A DNA stretch of 64,000 nt, from NCBI RefSeq assembly GCF_932294415.1, contig NC_065541.1:53298290-53362289 (forward strand), given 5' to 3'. The notes under the pieces were generated by a model. It searched no databases, was not told where the DNA came from, and saw only the letters and a list, made by a program, of their open reading frames with translations. The stretch comes from Quercus robur (lineage: Eukaryota; Streptophyta; Magnoliopsida; Fagales; Fagaceae). Below, piece by piece: positions 20,912 to 31,981 of the stretch. Both the position numbers and the translations under genes were made by a program. Position 1 is the first letter of the stretch, and each line of letters starts with the position of its first letter.

Positions 20912-23900
20912 ATGGAAGCCTGTATGGATTTCATGAATTGGCTTGACCTGGACATGTCAGAGAAACTTCTGATGCATTTGAAGGACCCATCTGATCTTGC
21001 CCGTGTTAGTTCTGTGTCACGGTCTTTGCGAGATTTCGGTAAGCTAAAACATGTTACATGTGTACATTTGTGTTTTCTCAAGTGTTATAGTTCATAGACT
21101 CATAGATTTCTAAAGCAACAAATGAAAGAGAATGAATTGAAAGTGCCAATGAGCTCTAGCTCAACTGCCGCCTCCTCCCTTTGCTAATGCTAGGTCGTGG
21201 GTTCAAGACCAATTAAAAAAATAATTGAAATTTCAGTTTGTTAACCCTGTTCATGTAGCTGTAGTGTCTAATTATATGTTATCATACTTATGATGTGATC
21301 CATTGGTTGATATGCCATACTTGTTGCAGTACTTGTGCGATGCAGGATAGAAGATTGAAGGGGCTCTTATACCAATTTTGATGTAGGATCTTTAAGAACT
21401 CTGCACTAAATTGAATTCTTGATGTGATCTTGAAGGGTTCATGGATAGGGTTTGATGTTTAAGGGCTTAGGTGAATAAAAGACTGGATCTTGAATATGTT
21501 TGATGGCTGTTTGGTGTTAAACAGTGAATAGAATGAGAACAAAGAAAGATAAACGCTAGGCAATATTACCTAGGTTTTCCTAAGGAGAAAGTCTAGGGAC
21601 ACAACAAAATGTCACAACAACTAAGCAATCACATTTAGGTAGGAGAAGGCAATCACACCCTCAAAGCTTAAAACAAGCTGCTGGAATTTATTAAAATCAA
21701 TTTTACTCTCTCTCCTTTATTGAAAATATAAATACTCTTTTATAGGTTATTTTCAATACTACTCCTAAAAGGACAAGGACTCCTAAATTACCTTTTCCTA
21801 GAAAGACTAGGACTTCTAAATAATAAATACAAAGTACTTAAGAACTTTTAAACCAAATTGACCAGAAACTTCCTTTCTCTCCTTCCTATTCTAGTAAAGG
21901 TGGCTAATCGTATGGAGAAAATACAGAGAGACTTTCTTTGGAGTGGTATTGATGCTCCTAAAGTTCCTCTAGTGGAATGGGCTAAGGTTTGTATGCAGGT
22001 GTAGAATGGTGGTTTAGGAGATTCGATGACTGAGAAGATTTAATTTTGCTTTGTTAGGCAAATGGTTGTGGAGATATGGAGCAGAGAGAGATGCCCTTTG
22101 GAGGAAGGTCATTGAGGCTAAATATGGGAATGAATGGGGTGGTTGGTGTACCAAACCGGTGTTAGGGACCTATGGTGTTAGTGTGTGGAAATCCATTAGA
22201 AGTGGCTGGCTGGACTTTTCTAAATTTCTTCAGTTTGATGTGGGTGATGGTACTAGGATCGTTTTGGGAGGATGTATGGTGTAGGGATTGTTCTCTTAAG
22301 GAATCATTTCCAAAATTGTATATTATCAGTCGAGCAAGGGAGTTTTTTGTGTTAGAGGTGATGTGTTTCATTGGGACATTCGGTTCCGTCGTCCACCACA
22401 AGATTGGGAGTCAGAATCATTTGATCTTTTTTGGGTTGTGCTTTATTCCACAAATGTGCGGGGTGTTGGTAATGACAAACTTTGCTGAAAACCAGCAATG
22501 AGGAGAGGTTTTGAGGTTTGAGGCTTCTATCACTCTTTATCTCCTTCTTCTGTCATTGATTTTCCTTGGAAAATGGTGTGGCAATCAAAGGTTCCTCCTA
22601 GAGTAGCGTTCTTTTCTTGGACTGCTGCCTTAGGTAAGATCTTAACTATGGATAATCTTTGGAAGAGGCATATTGCAGTGTTAGAGTGGTGCTTTATGTG
22701 TAAAAGGTGTGGGGAATCAGTGGATCATCTTCTTCTTCATTGTCCTATAGCATATGAGTTGTGGTCTATGGTTTTTTGTTTGTTTGGTATACATTGGGTT
22801 ATGCCGTATAAAGTTAGTGAGGTGTTAGCTTCTTGGCAGGGGAAGTTTGGTAGACATCGAAATATAGGTTTATGGAGGTTTGTGACGCATTGTTTGTTTT
22901 GGTGCTTATGGCGGGGGCAGGAGTAGAATGCTAGATGCTTTGAGAATTGTGAACGGTCTATTCTTGACATTAAGTTATTCTTTTTCCATACTCACCTTGA
23001 GTGGAGTTTAGTTTTGCCTTCCTATTTTTGTTTTTTCTCTTCCCGATCTTATAGATCGCTGTAATCTAGGTTTTTTATTTGTGCCATTGTAGTACACTTG
23101 CAGTGTACTTGGTTGGTTATTTTAATAAAATTTCTTACATTACTTATCAAAAAAAAAAAATTTTGACCAGAAACTTCCTAACCTAAAAACCCTAATACTA
23201 AGACTCAATAATAACTTACCTATGAATGGTGTCAAGAAAGCCCCACATCAATACTAGACCACAAAGATTGAATCTTTTGGTATTTAATCTTGTTTTTCCT
23301 TGAACTCTTTATTGTCCACATCATTGTGGTTCTATCAATTTGTTAGTTTGAGAACTCTGAAACTACTGTCTTTAATTACTGGTTCAGAGCTTTTGTGATT
23401 GAAATTTTGAGGGAAAGATAATTATATAAAACTATTTTTCAAGGGGTTTCTGTACCTGCAAGAACTAAATATACTGATATTTTGAACTTTTTATATACTG
23501 CAGTAATTGCAAATGGCCTTTTTAAGCAGTTGTGCTTGAGAATGTTTCCTCAGTTATCTAAAGTTGCTCATGTTATGGAACTGAACAACTGTGGAGTGAA
23601 AGAGCCTGTAGAAGTTGGCTCCAGCCATTCAATGGAATGGGAATCTTTGGCAAGGGATCATAGGGTCTATGCTACTTTAGCTCGAGTTTGTACATCATTT
23701 TCTCTTCGGGATTGCATTTCAGAGGCAATTAGTGCTTCTAGCACTGATAATTATCCAGCTGAAACTATTGATAATACTCTGCTACCAGCAGGTATTGTTT
23801 CACGGAGAGCATACTGGTCGAGTAAAGGGCAAAGTAATCCTGCGGTGCCTGAGACACTAACATACAAGCTAGTGTCTGAGTTTTGTGTTATTACTGAAAT

Positions 23901-25319
23901 ATATATACGCCCATTCAAAGGTATATATCAAAATTTCTGCAAACTATGTGCCCTTCCAGTTTGTCCTGACCTTTTAAACATCTTTTAATGATGATGCGAT
24001 ATGTCTATTTGTCCAGCTTACTTTCAGCGTGGTTCACCTATATATTCTGCCAAATCTGTGAGATTTCGAATGGGTCATCCAAAAAGCCCTAATGATTTAG
24101 GGAGTCATCTTCTGTGTGACTCATTGCCTTCTGCTGATGACACTTTCATATGGACCTACACTTCACCAGAATTTCCAATGGCTCAGGTGTGTTCTAGTAC
24201 TACTTTCTGTATTTCTTGTTTTTCCTTTCTTTTTTTTTGGGTGTGTGTGGGGTTTCGGGGGGGGGGGGGGGGGGGGGGGGGTTGGGGTTGGGTGGTGGAA
24301 GGGGTGTTCTGGGTTGAGAGAATTGTTAGGGATATGGGGTGTCTATTTAATTACAACCGTTAAGATGCTGAAGTGCAATCTTTTGCAGGCCGTTGCTATG
24401 TTAACACCTAGCAGAATTGGCTTGTTGTTTGATTTTAGCATAAAAGATATTTTTTATTCTTTTGGTCTGCCTTCCATGCTGCCATAATAGGTTTTCAGCA
24501 CCCTCCCCCCCCCCCCCCCTTTCCCCTCCCCTCAAAAAAAAAAAAAAAAAAAAAAAAACTGAAAAACAGAGGAGCCAAGGATTGGAGGAGGTGGAATATG
24601 AAAGATTTTTTAACCCAATTGGGCAGCCCATTCCTGATCAATTTACCTGTTAAAGTTATTGGATTTATGTTGGTTGAATGGCCCAAGAGGCTCAGTTATC
24701 TTGTAAGCCCATGTAGGGCTAACCCTATCTTCTAATTTCTGTATATACCCTGTCAAGGGTTCACTGTAATAGTCGATTTGATTATGCAATAAAGATTTAG
24801 CTGCTAGGGCTTTATCCTGTGGATGTAGGATGTTAGGTTGAACCATGTAATTCCTTGTGTTCTTCTCTCTTTCTTACTTCCGCTTCTCTATATTATTTTA
24901 TTCTCATCTTTAACATTACCTATACCTGAAAGCAGCAGCCTATCTAGTTGTCTGTGAAACTCTATTCATTCTTATATGTGATGTGCAAATAAATTGAAAA
25001 GTTGAAAGTGGGTATGATTTATCTATTATAAGTGCAACTATAGATTCTAGGTCACTTGTCCTCACCCCCTTCATTTCATGAAGAGCCTAAAGTGAATTTT
25101 AGAAGCTGGATTTGGCAACAGCCTGAGAACTAGCCATCAAATTGCCTGCCCTCTCAGCAGAAGCTTGGGTAATTAAAATAGTTACAGTTAATTTGATTGT
25201 TGCATATATGTGACGTATTCCCCTCTGCAAAAGCTTTAGCAATGAAAAGGATTCAAAGTCACCCTGATTTTTGCACATATGTGGAAGAGCCCTAGCTAGT
25301 GAATTAATATGTAGATTAA

Positions 25320-25350
<31 letters not shown>

Positions 25351-25903
25351 CAAAACACAGATAATGGATTTTATGCACATTTTATGGTAAAGAAAGGTTG
25401 ATCTTACTATTTGATCAAAAAATAACATTTTTCTCCGGCCATAACCACATTATGATACATTCCATGGTATTTGCCCCCTTATATGAGAAGTGCCCTCCCA
25501 TTCTTATCCAGAAATTTTTTATTTAAAAAAAAAAAAAAATCAAAAAATAACATTGTTCCCAAGCCATAATCACATTATGGATCCTTTCATGGTAAGTCCC
25601 TTATTTTATGAGAAGTGCTCTCCCATTCTTATCCAGAGATTTTTGCTTTTTAATCAAAAGAAAGGCAGCTTTTTTATTAACACAAAAGTGCTTGACCTGA
25701 TTTGAGCTTCCTACAATCAATCACTAGCTATGAACAGACATAATACATGCCATCCCTTACAGAAATGGGGCTGGAGACAGCAATTTCTTGAAAGCTTAGG
25801 CATAGTTTTTTTTTTTTTTTTTTTTTTTCATTTTTTTTTTTTTAATTCTGTTTTTGGTTGTGCCATGGAAGAACTCTAGCTGGTGAACTAATATGTAGAT
25901 TAA

Positions 25904-25938
<35 letters not shown>

Positions 25939-28357
25939 CATAATACAGATAATGGATTTTATGCACACCTTTTTTTGGTAAAGAAATGTTGATCTTACTA
26001 TTTGATCAAAAAATAACATTGTTCTCCAGCCATAACCACATTATGAATCATTCCCTGGTAATTGCCTCCCTGTATGAGAAGTGCCGTCCCATTCTTATCC
26101 ACACACACACACACACATATATATAGACACACACAAATGGCAGATTTTGTATTTTATATTTTTATTTTATGAAATATCTTGTATTAATTCAGAAGAGCTT
26201 GTACATCTGAAATAATTTATTTGTCCAAAAATACTGGATTTTCCTCTAGCCACGCATCTGTACTTATTGAAATTTTCAGTTCTACAAAAGAGGACTTGTC
26301 TAATATATAAGATAAAAGCAAACTTCTTAAGATTTGTGAGATTACACTCTTTTCTTTTTCTGTTTTTGTTTGGCAGTTTTAATGATAACTTCAGAGGATA
26401 CGAAATCATTCATTCATTTTTCATTGTCTTCTGTCTTCTATTAGTTTTTGGCTGAGGTCTATCTGAATGCTATTTTCTCTCTCTTTATCTTATTGTTTGG
26501 AAATAGCTGACTTCTTTAATGACTTTCTCATGAACAGGAAAGTTGCTTGCAGAAGTTTAGGCTTCCAGAACCTGTTCTTTGCATTGGTGGAATTTTGCAG
26601 ATTGAACTGCTGGGTAGGGTTCAGACTCAAGAAATGGATGGCTTATTCTATATATGGTTTGTGCTATACACTCCTTTTCATAGTCTTGTTGCATACTCAT
26701 CTATAGTTATGCTATGGAGGCCTTATTAAGCCCATGAAATGCTAATTTCCTTGATCAACTGGATTAGTATTTCAAGGCCCATAATTTTTTTTTTTTTCTA
26801 CATGCTACATATAAATTATAATCTATACCATGTGCCACTATTTATAGGCTTTCAGGACGATCCACCAATGGAAGCTATTTTCTTACTAAGACATCTAATG
26901 GAAAAATACAGAGAGGCTTGTAAAGACCTTCATATGGTTTTAATTGATCTAGGGAAAGTATATGACAAGGTCCCTAGAGAAACTATGTGGTGGGTTTTGG
27001 AAAAAAAAAAAAAAGGAGTTCCTCTTAAGTACATTAAGCTGATTAAGGATATGTATGATGGAGCTTTGTAATTTGAGAGGCTGATGCTGTTGTTTTCTTT
27101 GTATAGCCACTGTATACTTGGAAGATTTTTTAAAATAAAGATTCATTACTTATCCAAAAAAAAAAAAAAAGAGGAAATGTACGACGGAGCTGTAACTAGA
27201 ATGAGCACACGTAGAGGAATCACAAGATTAAATACCAAAAGATTAACTTTCCCACAAATACCAACTCCCCTCTACAAATTGGTCAACTAGAGGTAAAAGG
27301 TTACCCTGGAAAGGGAGGGATAAGAGCAAATCTTATCTTACTGAAGCAGAAGAGGTAAAGGATAGACAATGAGATTAGTATTTTTTTTCTGTCACCAATT
27401 TGCTTCTTGGTTCACCTCCTCCACTTTGACTTATATTAGGATAGTAATAGTTCGTGCTCTTGGAAATTTGATTTGATTTTTTAAATTTATTTTTATTTTT
27501 TACTTTCCTTTTTACACTTTCTTCTTAATAATAGCCTAAAGGTCAGAATTACTAGGGACTAGCTTTTTTGACAAGTAAATCTATTGAAAAAAGCATATAA
27601 AGGGAACATTAGTCCATGGGATGTGTTTGGGTATACATCAATGATCAGGGACTGGCTTAACTGGCACATGTCTAGGTTCTGTTAGTTTCTGTGGAATATT
27701 AGGTTCTGTTAGTTTTTGTGGAATATTAAATTGTGGAACCCTGGAAGGAAGTGTACCAATGAAATTTGATGCAAGGTTATTCAAATTATTGCCGTATTGT
27801 TATGCTATTATATAGACAGTACACTGTTTGCATGGTACAACATAATCAATGCTTGTAAATCTAGCCTCTCTCGCCCCTCACAGAAGCTTCCTACAAAAGA
27901 ATGGCCTGTAGGGGATTTTTTTTCCCCCAAATTAATGCTCTCCTCTCCTTGTGCTGCAAGTAAGACTAATGACAGAAAGTTGTTGGCAAATTTCAGCATT
28001 TCTCATGTTCATGTTGTGGGGCGTTGCTTATCTCCAGCATTTGTTGTAGAAAATATTCAGCCATCCGGGACGTTTGTCTTGAAGAAAGACATGCGGTACA
28101 AGTTTCATACACAACAAAGTTCACCTGATAACGAGGCCCAAGAAATCTCTGATGATCAATTGCAAAGACGTTTCAGATATTTGCGAAACTATTTGCGAAA
28201 CCTAAATGTAATAGAAATTGAAGAATATGAAGGCGAAGAGGAAGATGTAGTAGAAATTGAAGAATATGAATCAGGTGAAGAAGAATATGAATCAGGTGAA
28301 GAGGAAGATGTAGAAATTGAAGAATACGAATCGGGTGAAGAGGAAGATGAAGCATAG
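20912..28357 (+). CDS. F-box protein At4g00755-like, copy A
   Basis: Five exons, 20912-21038, 23504-23920, 24017-24186, 26538-26656 and 27997-28357, join in frame to 397 residues with GT/AG introns at the same phases as copies B and C. Residues 1-42 form the F-box ([20 protein letters not shown], ending SRSLRDF); copies B and C have SRSWRDF, so copy A has lost the conserved Trp. The remainder is the domain typical of At4g00755 proteins, with [61 protein letters not shown] and [21 protein letters not shown]; the beta-rich look recalls a galactose-binding-type fold, which is inference. The C-terminus (350-397) is an acidic tail with repeated [11 protein letters not shown], longer than in B or C and lacking their final EY.L. 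Likely an SCF adaptor of unknown target. Intron 1 contains a SINE, an LTR fossil and an L1. Intact frame; function could be altered. Confidence 0.85.
21144..21220 (+). mobile_element. tRNA-derived SINE in copy A intron 1
   Basis: TGCCAATGAGCTCTAGCTCAA resembles a pol III A box and GTGGGTTCAAGACC a B box, followed by an A-rich tail. The same SINE lies at the same place in copy C (45908-46024) and is absent from copy B. A third family member is at 57515-57602. Confidence 0.65.
21379..23250 (-). mobile_element. LTR fossil in copy A intron 1, interrupted by an L1
   Basis: The segment is bounded by TGATGTAGG and CCCCACATCA (TG...CA type). Next to its left end the minus strand reads TTGGTATAAGAGCC, close to a primer-binding site for initiator tRNA-Met, so it is the LTR of a minus-strand element with a little internal sequence. 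A homologous but shorter LTR sits at 46189-46422 in copy C. About 1.3 kb of the span is a later L1 insertion. It is a broken remnant. Confidence 0.6.
21875..23162 (+). mobile_element. 5'-truncated L1-type LINE
   Basis: The element ends in poly-A (23150-23160) and is bracketed by a perfect 17-bp duplication, TTGACCAGAAACTTCCT (21858-21874 and 23163-23179). It keeps only the C-terminal part of ORF2: a segment with [12 protein letters not shown] and [20 protein letters not shown], then the zf-RVT zinc-binding domain with [34 protein letters not shown] and ELWSMVF. The frame is interrupted by stops and shifts, so it is dead. It lies inside the LTR fossil of copy A intron 1. Copy C keeps the unoccupied site near 46328. 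Confidence 0.9.
24257..24281 (+). repeat. G25 homopolymer in copy A intron 3
   Basis: Twenty-five consecutive G follow the exon 3 donor by about 70 bp, and a second homopolymer block (a C tract from about 24505 to 24519, then A25 at 24534-24558) follows. Copy C has a similar C-then-A block at 47641-47672; copy B has neither. Such lengths are prone to sequencing error. Confidence 0.8.
25260..26110. repeat. Tandemly repeated intron 3 segment of copy A
   Basis: The phrase series CTAGCTAGTGAA-TTAATATGTAGATTAACT, an (AT)n tract, GATAATGGATTTTATGCACA, TTGATCTTACTATTTGATC, CAGCCATAACCACATTATG and GAGAAGTGCCCTCCCATTC recurs at about 25290-25510, in part at 25545-25640, and again at 25870-26100. Copy C has two units (48420-48610 and 48830-49050) and copy B one (36090-36280). 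Confidence 0.75.
26850..27265 (+). mobile_element. RTE-type LINE reverse transcriptase fragment
   Basis: Translation gives [40 protein letters not shown] and [12 protein letters not shown], typical of the RT domain of plant RTE-like LINEs (family pattern FIDLEKAYDKVPR). After a short insertion at 27071-27172 the RT sequence resumes with EMYDGAVT. It is a truncated fragment in intron 4 of copy A, absent from the same place in B and C. Confidence 0.75.
27071..27172 (+). mobile_element. Short L1 3' tail inserted in the RTE fragment
   Basis: About 100 bp ending TTACTTATCC and poly-A, similar to the 3' end of the L1 at 21875-23162 (CACTTGCAGTGTACTTGG, ATTACTTATC then poly-A). The RT codons for MYDGA occur on both sides (ATGTATGATGGAGCT and ATGTACGACGGAGCT), which looks like a diverged target duplication. 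Confidence 0.55.
28173..28357 (+). repeat. Coding tandem repeat: acidic tail expansion in copy A
   Basis: Units built on GAAATTGAAGAATATGAA and TCAGGTGAAGAGGAAGAT repeat within exon 5, all in frame. They give three EIEEYE-type blocks where copies B and C have one. Confidence 0.85.
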
Positions 28358-28683
28358 GAAGAATATCATCTCTGAATGTGTTATATCTTATATTAGTTAT
28401 ATCCAATCTGTCCCTCCCAACATCTCCCCCTATCCAAAAAAAAATGTTTTGGAATTAATGTTCTATTTGTTCTGAAGTAAAATGTTTTCATTGTGTAATT
28501 GAAAATGTTATAGAAATCATTTTACAGTGTTTGTTTCCCGGTAAAATTTTTAAAAAAAATATCCTAGTTCTCAAAATCCACCAAATGTAAGCACAACTGT
28601 ACAAATAAACCACCACCAACCACCAATGACCGAAAAAAACTTAGGTGCTTCAGAAGCAATGCTCCCTCCTCTAACATGAGAGG

Positions 28684-28732
28684 TGGGCCCCACATGTGGG
28701 TCCCACTATAGACCCCACCTCTCATGTGAGAA
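28684..28732. repeat. Inverted repeat with GGTGGG arms
   Basis: Arms around ATGAGAGGTGGG and CCCCACCTCTCAT pair across a short GC-rich centre, within the TIR element and left of the nested hAT MITE. Confidence 0.6.
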
Positions 28733-28770
28733 GTGGAAACATTGCTCCCGAAACATGTAAGAATCACCCC

Positions 28771-29417
28771 TAGGGATGGCAATTTTGCCCCTCCTTACTT
28801 CGCCCCATGATGGTTTGGGCAAGGATGGAGCAAGATTTTAGCCTCGCACCACAGGGCGGGGCGCAGATGGGTCGCCCTGCCCCTCCCTGTCTTCACCCCG
28901 TGTTGCTAAGAATTATAATTGTAAATTTTTCATACGATAAAATCATACTATTTAAACAAGCATATCAATATTAACTTATTTTATTCTACCCAATGTGGTT
29001 CTTTGGTTGTTTTTTTTTTTTTGTTATGTGTTATATTATGAGATTTTTTTTTTTTTTTTTTTTTTTTTTGGTGATTATCTTGTTAATTGCTTGGATATAT
29101 TATTCAATTTTTTTTTTCTAAAAATTTATTTGATTTGATAGGATAAATTTAGTTGTAATTTCAAGTATATTTTTATTAATGAAATAGGTTTCATTAAAAA
29201 AATTGTATTAGTTGCAGGACAAATTAACAAAAAGTAGAGTTTTACGGGATGGGGCGGGCCTTCGCAGGGCCCCAAGGGACGGAGATGGGGTTAAAAAGTT
29301 TTCTTCGTCATGTGGGATGGGGCGGAGATGGGGCAAGACAAAACCATTCGGAGCCGAGCCAAAGGATGGGACAAATGCCCCATCCTTCAGCCCCACCCCA
29401 CCCCATTGGCATCCCTA
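28771..29417. mobile_element. hAT-type MITE nested in the TIR element
   Basis: Termini TAGGGATGGCAA and TTGGCATCCCTA are inverted repeats, flanked by a perfect 8-bp duplication, ATCACCCC (28763-28770 and 29418-29425), diagnostic of hAT elements. The ends are GC-rich (GGGGCGGG, GATGGGGC) and the middle is T-rich. No transposase. Confidence 0.85.
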
Positions 29418-30110
29418 ATCACCCCCAACGACCACTCAAAATTTCAGATCCAAAAGAAAAATGCCGAAAACCCAGATTCAAAAATCTGACCAAATCTGCT
29501 CCAATCACCATAAACACCAACCTCATTCCAACCACCATCAGCAGATATCCATTATAGCCGCAACCCAAAAAAGAAGAAGAAAACTTAACCCACACCAAAG
29601 CAAACACACACAACCCCTATAACACAACCCAACCTTTGACCCATACCCTCAAACCCCAAAGAAAACCCACATCTCTGTGTCTCAAACTTACCCATAGCAA
29701 GCCTCCATCATTGCGGACTTAAGCAGTGATAGCCACCTACACATCTATTTCACTTTAGAGCTGGCGCCCGACAGTGTGGGTTTCAAGTGAAGGGACGAGA
29801 GGGAGGTTTGGTAGAAGTTGGGTCTTTGTGTTTGATTTGGATTTGCAATGGCTGGTTGGGTGTTTGATGGATTTTGGAGCTTTTGGACTAGTAGCATCAA
29901 GCAAGAGAGAGCTGAGCTTTATGTAAAATGTTTTACTGAATTTTTAAGTGTAAAACATTTTACATCTGGTAGGTTTAAAGTTTTAAAATTGATCGAAAAT
30001 ATTTTACAGTTGACCAACCATTTTATAACAAAACAAACACTATAAAATGGAAAAACATTTTATAAAAAATATTTTATTTCAAAACAAACAGAATGTAAGT
30101 AGCTGCAAAT

Positions 30111-31049
30111 ATTAAGGCAATTTCTCATCTCAAAGGTCTTTCTAAGTACGACGGACTATGTCAAAAAAATCTACTTCCATTATAGTCTTTCTATTTAGTG
30201 TTGTATTGCCTTGAATATTGTTTTTCCCTGTTGTAGAGATATTACACTATTACTATTATCAGTATTTTAAGTGTCTATTTTCCAATTAGACTATAGTTAG
30301 AATTTTAGGTCACTGTTCGATGTTACATATATCATATATGTGACTGCTGAGTGTTGATATATGCTTGATATTTTTAATTTTTTTTTTTTTTTTTTTGATA
30401 CCATAGAAGGGAGATAAGCATACAAAATACTTGATTGATATTAGAAAGATAGTATGAAAAATCTCAAGAGATTGCTTTCATAATTATAGTACTTCAATGA
30501 GGCTACTTGCTTCATCATGAAGCATTTGATTTGAGTCCAAATTTTTGACTACTACTTCAGTTGTTATTTTCAAAAGGATTAGTTGTTATTGAGGCAATTT
30601 CTCATCTCAAAGGCCTTTCTATGTACAACGGACTATGTCAAAAAAATCTACTTCCATAGTAGTCTTTCTATTTAGTGTTGTATTGCCTTGAATATTGTTT
30701 TTCCCTGTTGTAGAGATATTACACTATTACTATTATCAGTATTTTAAGTGTATTTTCCAATTAGACTATAGTTAGAATTTTAGGTCACTGTTCGATGTTA
30801 CATATATCATATATGTGACTGCTGAGTGCTGATATATGCTTGAATTTTTTTTTTTTTTTTTTGATACCAAAGAAGGGAGATAAGCATACAAAATACTTGA
30901 TTGATATTAGAAAGATAGTATGGAAAATCTCAAGAGATTGCTTTCATAATTATAGTACTTCAATGAGGTTACTTTCTTCATCATGAAGCATTTGATTTGA
31001 GTCCAAATTTTTTACTACTACTTCAGTTGTTATTTTCAAAAGGATTAGT
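30111..31049. repeat. Recent ~477-bp tandem duplication in the A-B spacer
   Basis: Unit 1 (30111-30587) and unit 2 (30588-31049) are nearly identical. Both run from AAGGCAATTTCTCATCTCAA (GAGGC in unit 2) through CTACTTCCAT, TAGTCTTTCTATTTAGTG and ATATCATATATGTGACTGCTG to TTTTCAAAAGGATTAGT. Differences are few and mostly at homopolymers, so the duplication is young. One diverged unit follows copy B (39103-39260) and copy C (50900-51000). Confidence 0.9.
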
Positions 31050-31527
31050 CAGAAAGAGTTCCAGACACATTATGAAAATTTCAGCAGTGAGTTACTCAAT
31101 TGAACTTGATTTTTATTTTTTAACTTTTAGAAACAAATTCACTTACATTTCTGAAACTTTATTCTTAACATAAAAATACTCAAAACAGCTTATTAAAAAA
31201 AATGTCGAACCTTAATACCAAACAGCTAACTCAATCCGGTGTACTACATGCCTTCTAACTCATTTTCCAGTGTTGTTTTGCCAAAGTAATTAGAGAAACA
31301 ACTTAATCGGATTCCACTTATAATTTTACTGGCTTTTTTGCATGCTTAATTTTTTTTTTTTTTAAACTATAATTAATTCTCATACTTTTATACATACAAA
31401 ATTCAAGGGCAAGAAATTAGCTTCTCTTGATGTCAAAAAAAGGAAAAGGAGCTAAAGAATGAATTTTGCACAGATTGTATCATTGTATGTACTTTGCTGC
31501 GAAATCAAAGTATGCAAAACCTCCATA

Positions 31528-31981
31528 TTGATGAAGGTAAGAGCCTGTTTGGCCAACAAAATTTGATCACTGAATTTCCGTCACTTAATTTCCATCACTT
31601 ATCACTTATCACTCAATTTTTCACATCCGTTTGGCATCATCATCCAATTTCTATCACTCAATATTTTTCACACTATTTATGGGCCCCACACCTATAATCA
31701 GTGCAGCTTTTTTTTTTTTTTTTTTTAGTACCCAAACTCACCAAAAAAAAAAGAAAGTCAAAAGATGGTCAAAAGTTGCAGCTGTGGGTCTCCTATGTGT
31801 GTTTAATTACAATATTGTCATGTTTCCATAACTCATAACTCAAAAATCAAATAATTGAGTGATGGAAACAGAATTATCGTTTGCCAAATAACCTTTTTGC
31901 TATGGGTCTTACCATTTTTGAGTTATGAATTATGGAAACTGAGAATTGAGTTATGAGAATTGACAATCCAAATAGCCCCTA
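31528..31981. mobile_element. Possible MITE
   Basis: The left end AGCCTGTTTGGCCAACAAAA and right end TTGACAATCCAAATAGCCCCT are imperfect inverted repeats, and the interior repeats ATCACTTATCACT-like and CATAACTCA-like motifs in opposite sense. No clear target duplication. Confidence 0.45.

Larger units (their letters stand above)
28459..30095. mobile_element. TIR DNA transposon downstream of copy A (non-autonomous)
   Basis: The left end (TTCTATTTGTTCTGAAGTAA) and right end (ATTTCAAAACAAACAGAAT) are inverted repeats, with further matching blocks CATTTTACAGTGTTTGTTT inside. Comparison with copy B shows that the 3' flank, beginning GTAGCTGCAAAT, follows directly there, so about 1.65 kb was inserted in A. 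Target duplication not clear; Mutator or hAT type. A hAT MITE (28771-29417) is nested inside. No transposase seen. Confidence 0.65.

Noticed and set aside
22051-22926. Host genes encoding the WLWRYG and zf-RVT proteins
   Set aside because: They are pieces of a 5'-truncated L1 with poly-A tail and 17-bp target duplication, not host genes.
24001-24487. Gly- and Trp-rich ORFs through the G25 run
   Set aside because: They continue exon 3 of copy A past its GT donor or are frame shadows through a homopolymer.
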